Assembly: GCA_965204695.1 (NCBI GenBank)
Contig: OZ242007.1
Span: forward strand, 2,108,001 to 2,172,000
Source: JAHEKD01 sp965204695
GTDB taxonomy: Bacteria; Pseudomonadota; Gammaproteobacteria; Arenicellales; JAHEKD01
DNA length: 64,000 nucleotides
Direction of reading: 5' to 3'
In this document: one piece after another, positions 35,109 through 44,007 of the stretch
Layout: the number at the start of each line of letters is the position of its first letter
Numbering within the stretch: the first letter of the stretch is position 1
Program-made: the position numbers and the translations under genes
Notes under the pieces: model-generated
Told to the model about the DNA's origin: nothing
Databases searched by the model: none
The model's input: only the letters and a program-made list of their open reading frames with translations

Positions 35109-36190
35109 ATGCTTTATCGCTATCTACTAATTCTCCTGACCACACTGATTTTTTTGCAGACAGCTTATTCACAGCAATCGAGTTTTCGTATTACAACAAT
35201 CAATCGATTGAAGTTGATAATCTTAGATTTAGCAACTTACACAGTTATTTCAAATCTGACTATTTTAAAATCTCCGGTAAACGCTGCAGCAGTGAACAAA
35301 AGCGTCTAGCCAAAATTCGCTCAGGCAAATCTGTTGATACATCTGCATTACGTAATCCTGGTGATTGCACTGCAACGTTGACACGTATTATGTCAGAGTA
35401 CTCCCCTACTGATGTGACGTATATTATTCCCGTGTGGTTTCATGTCATTTATAACTCTGCTGGCACCGGTAACATTTCAAATGCCGCTATAAATGCACAA
35501 ATGCAGGTATTGAATGAAGACTATGCGGCCAAAGCTGGAACAATGGGCGCGCAAGGAACCAACACCCGAATTCAATTTGAACTACAAGGCATAACCCGGA
35601 CCCAAAATAATTCTTGGTTTAATGACGGTGCAGGGTTTCAAGCTGCTTTAGCTAAAGACCCTAATCGTTTTTTGAATGTCTATACCAATACAGCGAGTGG
35701 CAATTTAGGTTATGCATCGTTTCCACAAACGAGTGCCGGAGCTGCCGATGATGGTGTGGTGATGCTGTATAACACAATTGGTGGCCGTAGTAATGGCAAT
35801 GGTGTTTATGATCAAGGCCGTACATTAGTTCACGAAATTGGTCACTATCTGGGACTTGAACATACCTTTAATAATGGCGGATCCTGCCAAAACACTTATT
35901 CCACGGGTGACTTAATCGTTGATACAAACGCTGAAGCAACACCCCATTACGGCTGCGCAGCCAGAGCGACTTGTGGTTCACCTGACCCCATCGATAACTA
36001 CATGGATTACTCTGATGATATTTGCATGGTCAAATTCACTCCAGAACAGGCAAATAGACAAGTCTGTAGCCTGGTAAATTATCGCCCCAACCTCGCAACT
36101 GTGAGAATGGTGACACAGCCTCCAACTTCCCCAAATTCTGGAAACACAACGATTATCCCTTTACTGCAATTGCTGTTGATAGATGATTAA
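35109..36190 (+). CDS. Secreted M43-type (pappalysin/cytophagalysin) metalloprotease, start frame shifted
   Basis: The protease part has HEIGHYLGLEH (zinc) and the Met-turn region NYMDYSDDICMVKFT, the M43 signatures, after a GNPGDC-like propeptide region. In its own frame it has only a TTG start at 35087 and no signal peptide. In another frame ATG 35109 gives a good signal peptide (MLYRYLLILLTTLIF). One extra T in the T7 run at 35149-35155 would join them. The intact protein would be about 360 residues, extracellular. The C-terminus is a Pro/Ser linker then 'IIPLLQLLLIDD', like the secreted protein at 2682-3677. Confidence 0.75.
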
Positions 36191-36224
36191 GCTATCTTGC
36201 CTCTCGTTAGAACGATTGTGATGG

Positions 36225-36440
36225 CTAATTGCTATGCTTATCCACAGGTTTTGAGAGTGCTGGAAAAAAGCGATGAACCAGTGCATCCAGAACATACCAG
36301 GTAACTAAGAATGCGATGCATTCTAAGGTGAAACTATGGAACTTATAAAATAGTTCTGCAATCATGAATGCGCATAGAAATACCGGCACTTGACGTTTAA
36401 ATAGCTCGCTAACTGAAAGATTGTGAATGAGTTCATACAT
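36225..36440 (-). CDS. Small membrane protein
   Basis: 71 residues, ATG preceded by AAGGAA. Hydrophobic segments at about 18-33 and 37-58 (FTLECIAFLVTWYVLDALV). Unknown family. It lies 57 bases downstream of the large beta-propeller gene on the same strand and may be its co-transcribed partner. Confidence 0.55.
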   Translation of the reverse strand: MYELIHNLSVSELFKRQVPVFLCAFMIAELFYKFHSFTLECIAFLVTWYVLDALVHRFFPALSKPVDKHSN

Positions 36441-36497
36441 AATTTATTTCCTTTTTTAGGTTAAGCTCTGTTGCTTATAAAACAGCGGGATACTTCA

Positions 36498-39400
36498 TCA
36501 TTTTTTTGTCGGTTTGGATAACACATTAAATGATTGATGTGCGACGATTTCATACTTATCTTTTTTATCTTTACGTTCTTGAAAAACCTCGATGGTGAAC
36601 TTGTCTTCTTTAGTTTTCTCACTTGGAGGTTCCAACATCAAAAAGAACATTATAGATTCTTGAGTGGGAATAGTGATGTCATCGATGATTGCTTGTTCTT
36701 GTCCTTTACCTTGAGTCTCGAGCATCAACTGTTTCTCAACAATTTGATTCATGGCTTGCATCTGCCTGTTAACCCAGCCTTTATGATATGGCTGTTTACC
36801 CTGTTGAATTTTCTCTAAGAATTCAAGTTGGTTTTTAGCCCATTGGGTAAATTCCTCAATGTTTTTACTTATCACAAACCCTTTAAGTGACTTCTCTAAT
36901 TTATCGTCAATGTTTATATCGGAACTGAATAATCTTGCTCGCCAGGGGTAACCATTAAGCACCAATCGTAAGCGAAAAATATCCGCACGTTTTAACTCAG
37001 GATGGTTTGAAGCGGACCCTCCAAATGAAAACGATGTCGTCGTTGGTGACGCAGCCGTAATATCTCCAACTTCTATTTCTTGATGAGTTTCTGTTTTAAC
37101 CGCCGCCCGGCGCTGTTCTAAACAAATTGTATGTGTATCTGGAATTATTCGATATGTAAATGGACCTGAAGTCTGCGTGGGCGTAATCGGAAAAGGATCT
37201 TCTTCATGGTGCACTAAAATCAAAACAGAATATGTTGGGTTGCCTTGATTATGAGAAGGGGGCGGCAACATCGTTGAAGGGATTCGAAACGTTGCTATTT
37301 TAGGGATTCGTGCTTCGACATTATCTAAGTATTGAATGCCAATGGTTTCCCAATTAGTTGATTGAATCGGCTGTCCTTGTTGTATTGATTCCTCATAGTC
37401 ATAGGGTAAAGATGGCAGTCCCACCGTAGAATGTGTTATTAACGCCATAACTTGCACATTACTGGCCGGCACCGTACCTCGATTATGTATTTGGGCATAG
37501 ACAATATGATCATCACCTGATTGTATTGTTCTTCCAAATACTGAGGAATCATCCACAAGTTTATCCATATAATCGACAAAGCTAATCGGTGAAATTGGAT
37601 CAAATTGATAATTGCCATTGTGATCCGGAAAATCAATTTTGATATCTGGACCATCTGTATGGATAACCGTCACATTGAACCTGGTCGGATCATCCAGCCC
37701 ATCGATTGTTGTATAACGGCCTAAATCCAGCTGTGTATCGCGAATGAACAATTCAACATTATTAATTCCATCTACATTAAGCTCCCTTTCAAACACACCA
37801 CGTCCATGCGTTGAGGCTCGCAACAAGCGTCCAGGGTGGATTTTTAAATCAATAACAGCAGCGTCTGGCAACCCTTCAGAAAATACACCCCAATTACTGC
37901 CACCATCTGTTGAACGAAATACGCCAATATCTGCGCCAACGTACACAACATCCGGGTTTTCAGGGTCGACCACAATTGCACTATGTTGGATATCAAGAAG
38001 GCTGGTGAATTGATTAGCAGAGCCACTACGTGGCCCCCAGGTATTACCATTAAAATACCAAACATGGCGATAATCGCCATGCCCACCCAAGGTTATATAA
38101 ATAGAACGACCTGTAGAATCACCATGGTCGATTGCTATATCCGTTACACTTGCATCAAGAGGAAAAGTGTTAAAGACGCCCGCCGCAAAATTTAATCTAT
38201 CGATACGCTCACGCAAAAAACCATTCCCTGATCTTGTAAATCGATAAATCCCCGTTTCGGCATTGGCTTGGTCAACGTGTGTTCCCACATAAAATAGATC
38301 CTCTGAAGCAAAGGTAATTGAACGTACTGGTCCAACAAGTTCATCGTCTGCGGGGATCCCGCTGGGAACAGATTGCCAATCCCGGCCAAAATTTTCGCTA
38401 ATCCAAACCTGCACAGATCCTAGAGCAACCAAATTTGGACTACCGGTGTTTACCGGTGTACCAGCAATTGGGTAATAGAATAAAGTTTGCGTACTAAAAC
38501 TGAATTGCCGGGTTGGATCTACTGGATCGACAATTTGCATACGATTAAAAGTATTGGGCCTGCCCCCTCTGTTAGAGCGTGAAATTGATGGTCTTCTGGC
38601 AGAAGAATCAAACTGGTGAGCTGCCAGAACCTTATATGGATTTTGCCAATTGACAATTGCATAGCCACAATCACCACCAACAGACATCAGCCAGGCTTCC
38701 TCGCCTGAAAAGCGGTTACAACCATTATCCTGGGTGCCACAAAAAATCACAGCCTCTTGCGTGGCATGTTGACTCATATGATGCATTAACAGCGTTTGCA
38801 ACCCTGTGTTTTTAGCTTCAAAGAAAAATCGCGGAGTTGAAAGAACCTCAATATCGGCAGGATCTTGTGCGTAAAAGACCCCCCCATCGCAGCCAATCCA
38901 AATTTCTGTTGCATTGCCGGGTGGAAATGTGATGGCATGCACATCTGGATGAACTGACCCACCAATGAATACTGGGAAATCTGAGTCAACTGTGCCATTA
39001 CTACGAATTTCCAGATCAACACGAAATAGACTTGCGCCTGAACCAGTACCTTGAATAGTAGACATGGCACCATTTGAATCAGTCTGAGTAAATCCCGCAC
39101 CCAGATAAATCGTGTTTACATTATCAGGAGAAACAGCCACAGCCATGTTATAACTTCCGTTAAAATTATTGACAAATGAGCTATCTAAATCTCTTCCTCT
39201 GCGCCAGACGCCATCATTGACGTCTAATCGACTAAACTCAAAACTAACTGGGGTTCCGTCCGGTATTGTTGTATTGTAAAACGCATATACCACATCAGGA
39301 TTATCAGCTTGAACGGCCAAACAAATTCGACCACCATAGTGTTCGGTAAAATCTGCTCCTGCAATTTGCCAACTATCTCCATTATCAAGGGAACGAAATA

Positions 39401-40346
39401 TCTGCCCACCCGTAAAATCACCTGATGGTAGTTTGATTCCTCCAGAAGCTGCAAAAAACACGGTTTCCCCTGTCGCAGAAACCGATGCGACCACGCTGGT
39501 CATCCTTTGCGGAACTGCTAGTGGTACAGGAGTGAACAAACGTACCCAGTGAAAGCCTCCGGCTGGATTAGGTTCACGTCTGAAAAGCCCTTTGAGGGTG
39601 GCACCGATAACCATAGACGGGTCATTCGGATTGACTGCCAATTCAAAAAAACCACTACCTTCTAGATTATTCATGGGATTGGAAGACTCAAAGACAGGTT
39701 CTGTGTTCCAATTCGACCCACCATCTGATGAAATGATTGGTCCAACACCGAACATTGCCCCGCCTCTAGAATCGAAATGGGCTGCATTAGCTTCGCCTGA
39801 GCCGACATATAGGATATCTGTCTCCCAAGTATCACCTGGCACCAATGCCAACGCACCCACTGAAAGAGAATCAGAGGCAAAAAATTGGGGATTAAGATCA
39901 AAGCTCTCCATTAATGGCCGCCAGGTTTCACCCTTATCCAATGACCGCCAAACCCCGCCGTTTGCAGAACCGATGTAAATACGCTCACCACCTGGCGCGA
40001 CGGCAATTGATGACACACGACCCGACATGGGTGGAGATGTTCCAGCTTGCCCCTTTAACAAAACCGATGGACCAAGTGGTAACCATTGATTAGGTACTAT
40101 ACTACGCTGGCGTGGCTTGTTTCTTTGTAATTCTCTGTATTCTCTTAACCGACTCAGATAATTTGGCATGACAGATTGATTGTCAGGCTCATGGTCTTCT
40201 GATTGATCTGGTTTTGAAGATTGTTGTCGCTGATCAGAATCTTCCCTTGACCTTATGACAAACGTTCGTTCGTTATTAAATGCTTGTGCCCGATAATGCG
40301 ATTTTGGTTTTTTCTTAGAGATATCACTCTCTTTATCATTATCCAC
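36498..40346 (-). CDS. Large Asp-box (BNR/sortilin-like) beta-propeller protein
   Basis: 1282 residues from GTG 40346 with AGGAGATA upstream. Residues 95-860 hold repeated Asp-box motifs (S-x-D-x-G-x-T/N-W): WRSLDKGETW, SSDGGSNW, FRSLDNGDSW, ISENFGRDW and FRSTDGGSNW, plus the closing ATHGRGVF common in VPS10/sialidase-like ten-bladed propellers. A beta-sandwich C-terminal region (about 880-1280) follows. No signal peptide: the N-terminus is charged (MDNDKESDISKKKPKSHYR). Such propellers usually bind or cut glycans or proteins outside the cell. The lack of an export signal suggests a non-classical route or a cytoplasmic role. Confidence 0.82.
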   Translation of the reverse strand: MDNDKESDISKKKPKSHYRAQAFNNERTFVIRSREDSDQRQQSSKPDQSEDHEPDNQSVMPNYLSRLREYRELQRNKPRQRSIVPNQWLPLGPSVLLKGQAGTSPPMSGRVSSIAVAPGGERIYIGSANGGVWRSLDKGETWRPLMESFDLNPQFFASDSLSVGALALVPGDTWETDILYVGSGEANAAHFDSRGGAMFGVGPIISSDGGSNWNTEPVFESSNPMNNLEGSGFFELAVNPNDPSMVIGATLKGLFRREPNPAGGFHWVRLFTPVPLAVPQRMTSVVASVSATGETVFFAASGGIKLPSGDFTGGQIFRSLDNGDSWQIAGADFTEHYGGRICLAVQADNPDVVYAFYNTTIPDGTPVSFEFSRLDVNDGVWRRGRDLDSSFVNNFNGSYNMAVAVSPDNVNTIYLGAGFTQTDSNGAMSTIQGTGSGASLFRVDLEIRSNGTVDSDFPVFIGGSVHPDVHAITFPPGNATEIWIGCDGGVFYAQDPADIEVLSTPRFFFEAKNTGLQTLLMHHMSQHATQEAVIFCGTQDNGCNRFSGEEAWLMSVGGDCGYAIVNWQNPYKVLAAHQFDSSARRPSISRSNRGGRPNTFNRMQIVDPVDPTRQFSFSTQTLFYYPIAGTPVNTGSPNLVALGSVQVWISENFGRDWQSVPSGIPADDELVGPVRSITFASEDLFYVGTHVDQANAETGIYRFTRSGNGFLRERIDRLNFAAGVFNTFPLDASVTDIAIDHGDSTGRSIYITLGGHGDYRHVWYFNGNTWGPRSGSANQFTSLLDIQHSAIVVDPENPDVVYVGADIGVFRSTDGGSNWGVFSEGLPDAAVIDLKIHPGRLLRASTHGRGVFERELNVDGINNVELFIRDTQLDLGRYTTIDGLDDPTRFNVTVIHTDGPDIKIDFPDHNGNYQFDPISPISFVDYMDKLVDDSSVFGRTIQSGDDHIVYAQIHNRGTVPASNVQVMALITHSTVGLPSLPYDYEESIQQGQPIQSTNWETIGIQYLDNVEARIPKIATFRIPSTMLPPPSHNQGNPTYSVLILVHHEEDPFPITPTQTSGPFTYRIIPDTHTICLEQRRAAVKTETHQEIEVGDITAASPTTTSFSFGGSASNHPELKRADIFRLRLVLNGYPWRARLFSSDINIDDKLEKSLKGFVISKNIEEFTQWAKNQLEFLEKIQQGKQPYHKGWVNRQMQAMNQIVEKQLMLETQGKGQEQAIIDDITIPTQESIMFFLMLEPPSEKTKEDKFTIEVFQERKDKKDKYEIVAHQSFNVLSKPTKK

Positions 40347-40496
40347 TAACTATCTCCTGTTTTTATTATATTATTGACTTACATTATCTTGAAATCTGTT
40401 TAAATTGCAAGATTGGATAACATCTCTTGACACTAACTGGTTTTCGTTTTGTATGTAACTTAGTACCCTCCTCTACTCCAAACCTAACACCTGAAG

Positions 40497-40612
40497 ATGA
40501 ATGAGTGTATATAAATTAAACATCGTGCTTTTGGTAGAAGCTCGATGTTCATCGGGTCTGCACGAATGGGCTGTTACGGTAAGCACCCGTGATTTACCCG
40601 GGGAAATCTATT
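40497..40612 (+). repeat. R1 structured repeat, copy E (truncated short form)
   Basis: Starts at 'gatgaatgagtgtatat', lacking the first hairpin. Stem AACATCG/CGATGTT and the short final hairpin are kept; the third stem is damaged (TCTGCACGAATGGGCTG). Its last bases, CTA at 40608-40610, are the reverse complement of the TIR gene's TAG stop. Confidence 0.8.
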
Positions 40613-42131
40613 CTTGGTCGCCTTTTCCCCATTGTGAATAGAATGGCCGATAGTATTCCAGCTTTAGAGCATCACTGGCTTGAATCCATTCTTCTCCCAC
40701 CTTTATGAAAGCTGTCATGTCATGAAAAGAACTTTTCTCTACCCAAACACGAAGATTAATGGCTTCCGGCTCACCTGGTGGAACTGAATGTGCAATGGAT
40801 CGCTCTACACTGTAATTATTGCCTTCGTTTTTTAGTTCTATCTCATAATTCGCAGCCGCGTACATTGCTGGAGCTACTACAGGGCCGGGATACTCAATCT
40901 GAAGCTGTTGGCGCAATAATAATCGTTTACGTTCACCCGTGTTCAGGTTATAGCTTAATTCGCCTATAGTGAATATTCGTTCCTGTGTTTGTGCCCCAAT
41001 CTTTGTTTTGAGCGCCGCCACATCACGATTGAATCTGTCCCGGGCTGCATCATCATCCCACTGGTGGCGACCATCACGCAAATAAACGATATCCTCACCG
41101 AATTCGGCAAGCTCATTCCAGAACAATACACGTGCTATTTTACCCTCTGGGATATCGACAATGGTTTTGCTAAATTGGCGCTGGCCATTATTCCCGGCAG
41201 CAGCCAGTGCACTTTCTGCAACGATGTCAAAATTATATTGAACGTTGGTTGCCGATCCCCAACCGTCATTACCCAATTCAATAGCAGCATTCAATACCTG
41301 TGTGGTATGGCGAGCAGTGGAGGAACTCCAAAACAAAGGGCCTAGGTTAATCCGGCTTTCTGCCACATCAAGCCTTAAACGATCAACGACTATGGTTTTT
41401 TCTGAGTTATTGTTAATTCGAAAACTGATTAGCGGTAATGGTGATGCTTTATCATCGATTGGAGCTGCTTCATCCTCGTGAAGCAAGTTCTTAAGTGATT
41501 CGCCGTCAGCGAATTCACGCCCCTGTTCTGCTTTATTTAAGAGCTTAATATAAGCTGTGGAAGGACTCAGTTTCTGGACGTCACCATGACTGGATTCTTG
41601 ATAGAATTCACCTGACATACCTACAGTCAAGTGAATTGGATCATCCGGTAACCCCTTGTAAATAAACCAACCCGCTACTGCAGCTACAAGCATTATACCC
41701 AAGACTCTGGTAATCTGCCAAAATCTGCGTATTGGCCGACGTGCGATTCGGCGAACATCATCCAGAATTTCTGCAACAGGATCCCCTTCAGGGCGTTTTA
41801 TGGTAATTGCCTTGAGGTAGGCTGGAATTGACTCAATGGCCTGATCATCTAGCACAACAGGTAGAACAACACCTGACGGATTGGGCCATTTGTGCTGAGC
41901 AAACTTTAATTCTGTGCGTGCATATTTGCCTTCATTAAGTGAGTCTTTGCTTACCAGACAGATAAACAGATCGCTTTGTTCAATTCCGTCACGAATTCTG
42001 TCGTCAAAACTTTCCCCCGTTGGCAACGAGGTACGATCCCAAAACACATCGTGTCCTTCTGCCTTGAGTCGCGTTGCCAAATTCTCAGCAAGTGTTGCAT
42101 CACTGTGTGGATAGGAAATAAATATATTCAT
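40608..42131 (-). CDS. TIR domain - transmembrane protein (putative defence or signalling)
   Basis: 507 residues from ATG 42131; a GTG six bases earlier is also possible, and neither has a clear ribosome binding site. Residues 1-130 form a TIR domain (MNIFISYPHSDATLAENLATRL, GHDVFWDRTSLPTGESF, SDLFICLVSKDSL, YARTELKFAQ with the expected catalytic Glu). One membrane helix follows at about 142-162 (GIMLVAAVAGWFIYKG), then a 340-residue domain of unknown family, probably periplasmic, rich in beta strands. This design suggests a membrane-anchored NADase with an external sensing domain. The stop codon comes from R1 copy E. Confidence 0.8.
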   Translation of the reverse strand: MNIFISYPHSDATLAENLATRLKAEGHDVFWDRTSLPTGESFDDRIRDGIEQSDLFICLVSKDSLNEGKYARTELKFAQHKWPNPSGVVLPVVLDDQAIESIPAYLKAITIKRPEGDPVAEILDDVRRIARRPIRRFWQITRVLGIMLVAAVAGWFIYKGLPDDPIHLTVGMSGEFYQESSHGDVQKLSPSTAYIKLLNKAEQGREFADGESLKNLLHEDEAAPIDDKASPLPLISFRINNNSEKTIVVDRLRLDVAESRINLGPLFWSSSTARHTTQVLNAAIELGNDGWGSATNVQYNFDIVAESALAAAGNNGQRQFSKTIVDIPEGKIARVLFWNELAEFGEDIVYLRDGRHQWDDDAARDRFNRDVAALKTKIGAQTQERIFTIGELSYNLNTGERKRLLLRQQLQIEYPGPVVAPAMYAAANYEIELKNEGNNYSVERSIAHSVPPGEPEAINLRVWVEKSSFHDMTAFIKVGEEWIQASDALKLEYYRPFYSQWGKGDQE

Positions 42132-42281
42132 TTTCACAACAACGCAAATCTTGCTTTGTTTCTGCCCGTTTTGGTTTGATTAAACATCATGGAATATTTA
42201 ATTACACATGCATTTAAGATTATTCTGTGATTTTTGTATAAGTTTACAATAAAACAGATTTTTGAAATTTTTCTATCTGAT

Positions 42282-43133
42282 TTAGTTTCGCTTTAAATCT
42301 AAATCGATAAAAAGGCGTTTCAGAAAAGCAGAGACAATTTTTATGCGTTTTAAATGCCGCATTTGCGGGTGAATGAGCAACCACAACTCTCTTGTTAAAA
42401 CTTTATCGAATGCTGGGTCTTTGACTAATCCTGCTTTATTTTTCATCACATAATCAGGTAAAAGGCAACGTCCATAACCGCCATAGACTGCCTCCAGAGC
42501 TGTATGAGCATCATCTACTAATAACTGCTGCTTGCTTGACACATTCTTTTTTAACCACTGCGCCTGTGGTAATGAATGGCGTTCTTCTATGTAACCTATC
42601 CATGGGAGACTGTCTGGTTTTGTGTTTTTTAGATGATAGGCGGAGTAAGTCAATTCGCTCATTTTGACACAAACCGCAATGCCTGTTGTTGGTCTGGAAA
42701 AGCGTAAAGCCATATCTGTTTCGCGTTTTGAAAAACTGAAATTCTCTGGCGAACTTGCCAATTCTATTTCCAGATCTGGATGTTGTTTTAATAATAATCC
42801 GATATTTTTTGACAAAATTTTATTCATTAACAACGCTACACAGGTAATTCTGACCTTTCCCTCACACCTGCTATCTGCTGAATCAATTTGTTCTATTGCC
42901 GCAGATAAAGATGATTCGATTTGTTCGGCACTCTCTACTAAACGCTCGCCTGCCTGGCTTGGAATAAGCCGATTTTGCTTACGAAAAAATAATGTCGCAC
43001 CCAGTTGTTGCTCAAGAATTTTTAACCTGCGACTTACTGTGGTTTGATCGACTTTTAAGTTTTGGGCAGCATGGCTTAATGTTCCTGCTCTAAAGACAGC
43101 AAGTACAAATTTCATGTCATTCCAGTCAACCAT
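42282..43133 (-). CDS. LysR-family transcriptional regulator
   Basis: 283 residues from ATG 43133 (MVDWNDMKFVLAVFRAGTLS); an upstream start would add 15 residues unlike the family. Winged helix-turn-helix: AAQNLKVDQTTVSRRLKILEQQLGATLF. Divergent from the carbonic-anhydrase-like gene, with a 99-base gap that is AT-rich, so it may control that gene. The ligand is unknown. Confidence 0.85.
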   Translation of the reverse strand: MVDWNDMKFVLAVFRAGTLSHAAQNLKVDQTTVSRRLKILEQQLGATLFFRKQNRLIPSQAGERLVESAEQIESSLSAAIEQIDSADSRCEGKVRITCVALLMNKILSKNIGLLLKQHPDLEIELASSPENFSFSKRETDMALRFSRPTTGIAVCVKMSELTYSAYHLKNTKPDSLPWIGYIEERHSLPQAQWLKKNVSSKQQLLVDDAHTALEAVYGGYGRCLLPDYVMKNKAGLVKDPAFDKVLTRELWLLIHPQMRHLKRIKIVSAFLKRLFIDLDLKRN

Positions 43134-43232
43134 TAACAAAAATATGTATTTTTGCAGTTTTGTTATGCAATTATACATATTTAATCTGTGTTTTTACATA
43201 TTAAACTATGATTTTACTTAGTGGATACAAAT

Positions 43233-43811
43233 ATGAATTGGTTAGAGCAGCTTATTAATAACAACGAAATTTTTCTTAATAACATCGATGTGAGCCAACT
43301 TCCCACCCAAAGACAACCGTGTGAACAAGCTGTTATTACTTGTATGGACCCTAGAATTAATCTTGAGGCGATAGGAATACCTGCTTTTGATCCAACCGGA
43401 CAAACTCAATCCCAGGTCAGAATTATTCGAACACTTGGCGCTAGATGTAATGACCGTTCTCTTGTTGTCGGGATTCACCTTGCCGGCATCAAAGAGATCG
43501 CTGTATTAATGCATACGGACTGCGGGTGTTTCCTTGCGTGGCATAACACAAATACAATAATTGACAATTTAAAGACGAGTCTATCCACTGAAAGCCTGGA
43601 AAAGTTAACAGATGAAATCGGTGGTCTAGAGAAACAGTCTCTCAGAAAATGGCTTCGGGCATTTGCCAATCCTTATCAAGCTGTTGCTAATGAAGTGGGC
43701 ATTATCAAAAGCAAAACCTATGCAGGTAAAGATCTAATTGTCCATGGACTTGTTTATGAGCTTGAAACCGGAATCTGTAAAGTGGTTGTTAACGGCTACG
43801 AAACTGTTTAA
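43233..43811 (+). CDS. Beta-carbonic-anhydrase-like protein
   Basis: 192 residues from ATG 43233; a GTG at 43221 is an alternative. Zinc motifs CMDPRI (Cys-x-Asp-x-Arg) and HTDCGC (His-x2-Cys) match the beta-class enzyme, in which Cys, His, Cys bind zinc and the Asp-Arg pair controls it. The spacing fits short, plant-unlike (type II or orphan) members that may not hydrate CO2. Divergent from a LysR regulator. Confidence 0.8.
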   Translation: MNWLEQLINNNEIFLNNIDVSQLPTQRQPCEQAVITCMDPRINLEAIGIPAFDPTGQTQSQVRIIRTLGARCNDRSLVVGIHLAGIKEIAVLMHTDCGCFLAWHNTNTIIDNLKTSLSTESLEKLTDEIGGLEKQSLRKWLRAFANPYQAVANEVGIIKSKTYAGKDLIVHGLVYELETGICKVVVNGYETV

Positions 43812-43868
43812 ATCAAACCTCAGCCATTTACGGCAGGGTATCTATTGCTTTGCAAAATTTATTAAAGC

Positions 43869-43976
43869 AGCGATGTTCATTGGATCTGCTGATAAGGGCT
43901 GTTACGGTAAACACCCCGGGTTTTGCCGGGTTTTTGTAATAATATTCAGGGTCCGGCACAGGCAGCCGGGGAATTT
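43869..43976 (+). repeat. R1 structured repeat, copy F (3' part)
   Basis: Starts at 'gcgatgttcattggatctgc': only the right arm of the second stem remains, then a damaged third stem, 'ctgttacggtaa', and the long final hairpin (CCCCGGGTTTTGCCGG ... CCGGCACAGGCAGCCGGGG). It lies between the carbonic-anhydrase-like gene and the 3' end of gyrB. Confidence 0.75.
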
Positions 43977-44007
43977 GTCCCGCAGCAAACCAACTCTCTC
44001 CAGCGAT
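43974..44007 (-). repeat. R2 repeat, fragment
   Basis: 'tgtcccgcagcaaaccaac' and 'tctctccagcgattaaac' match the outer part of R2 in reverse orientation, without the hairpin. It adjoins R1 copy F and ends at the gyrB stop. Confidence 0.4.
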
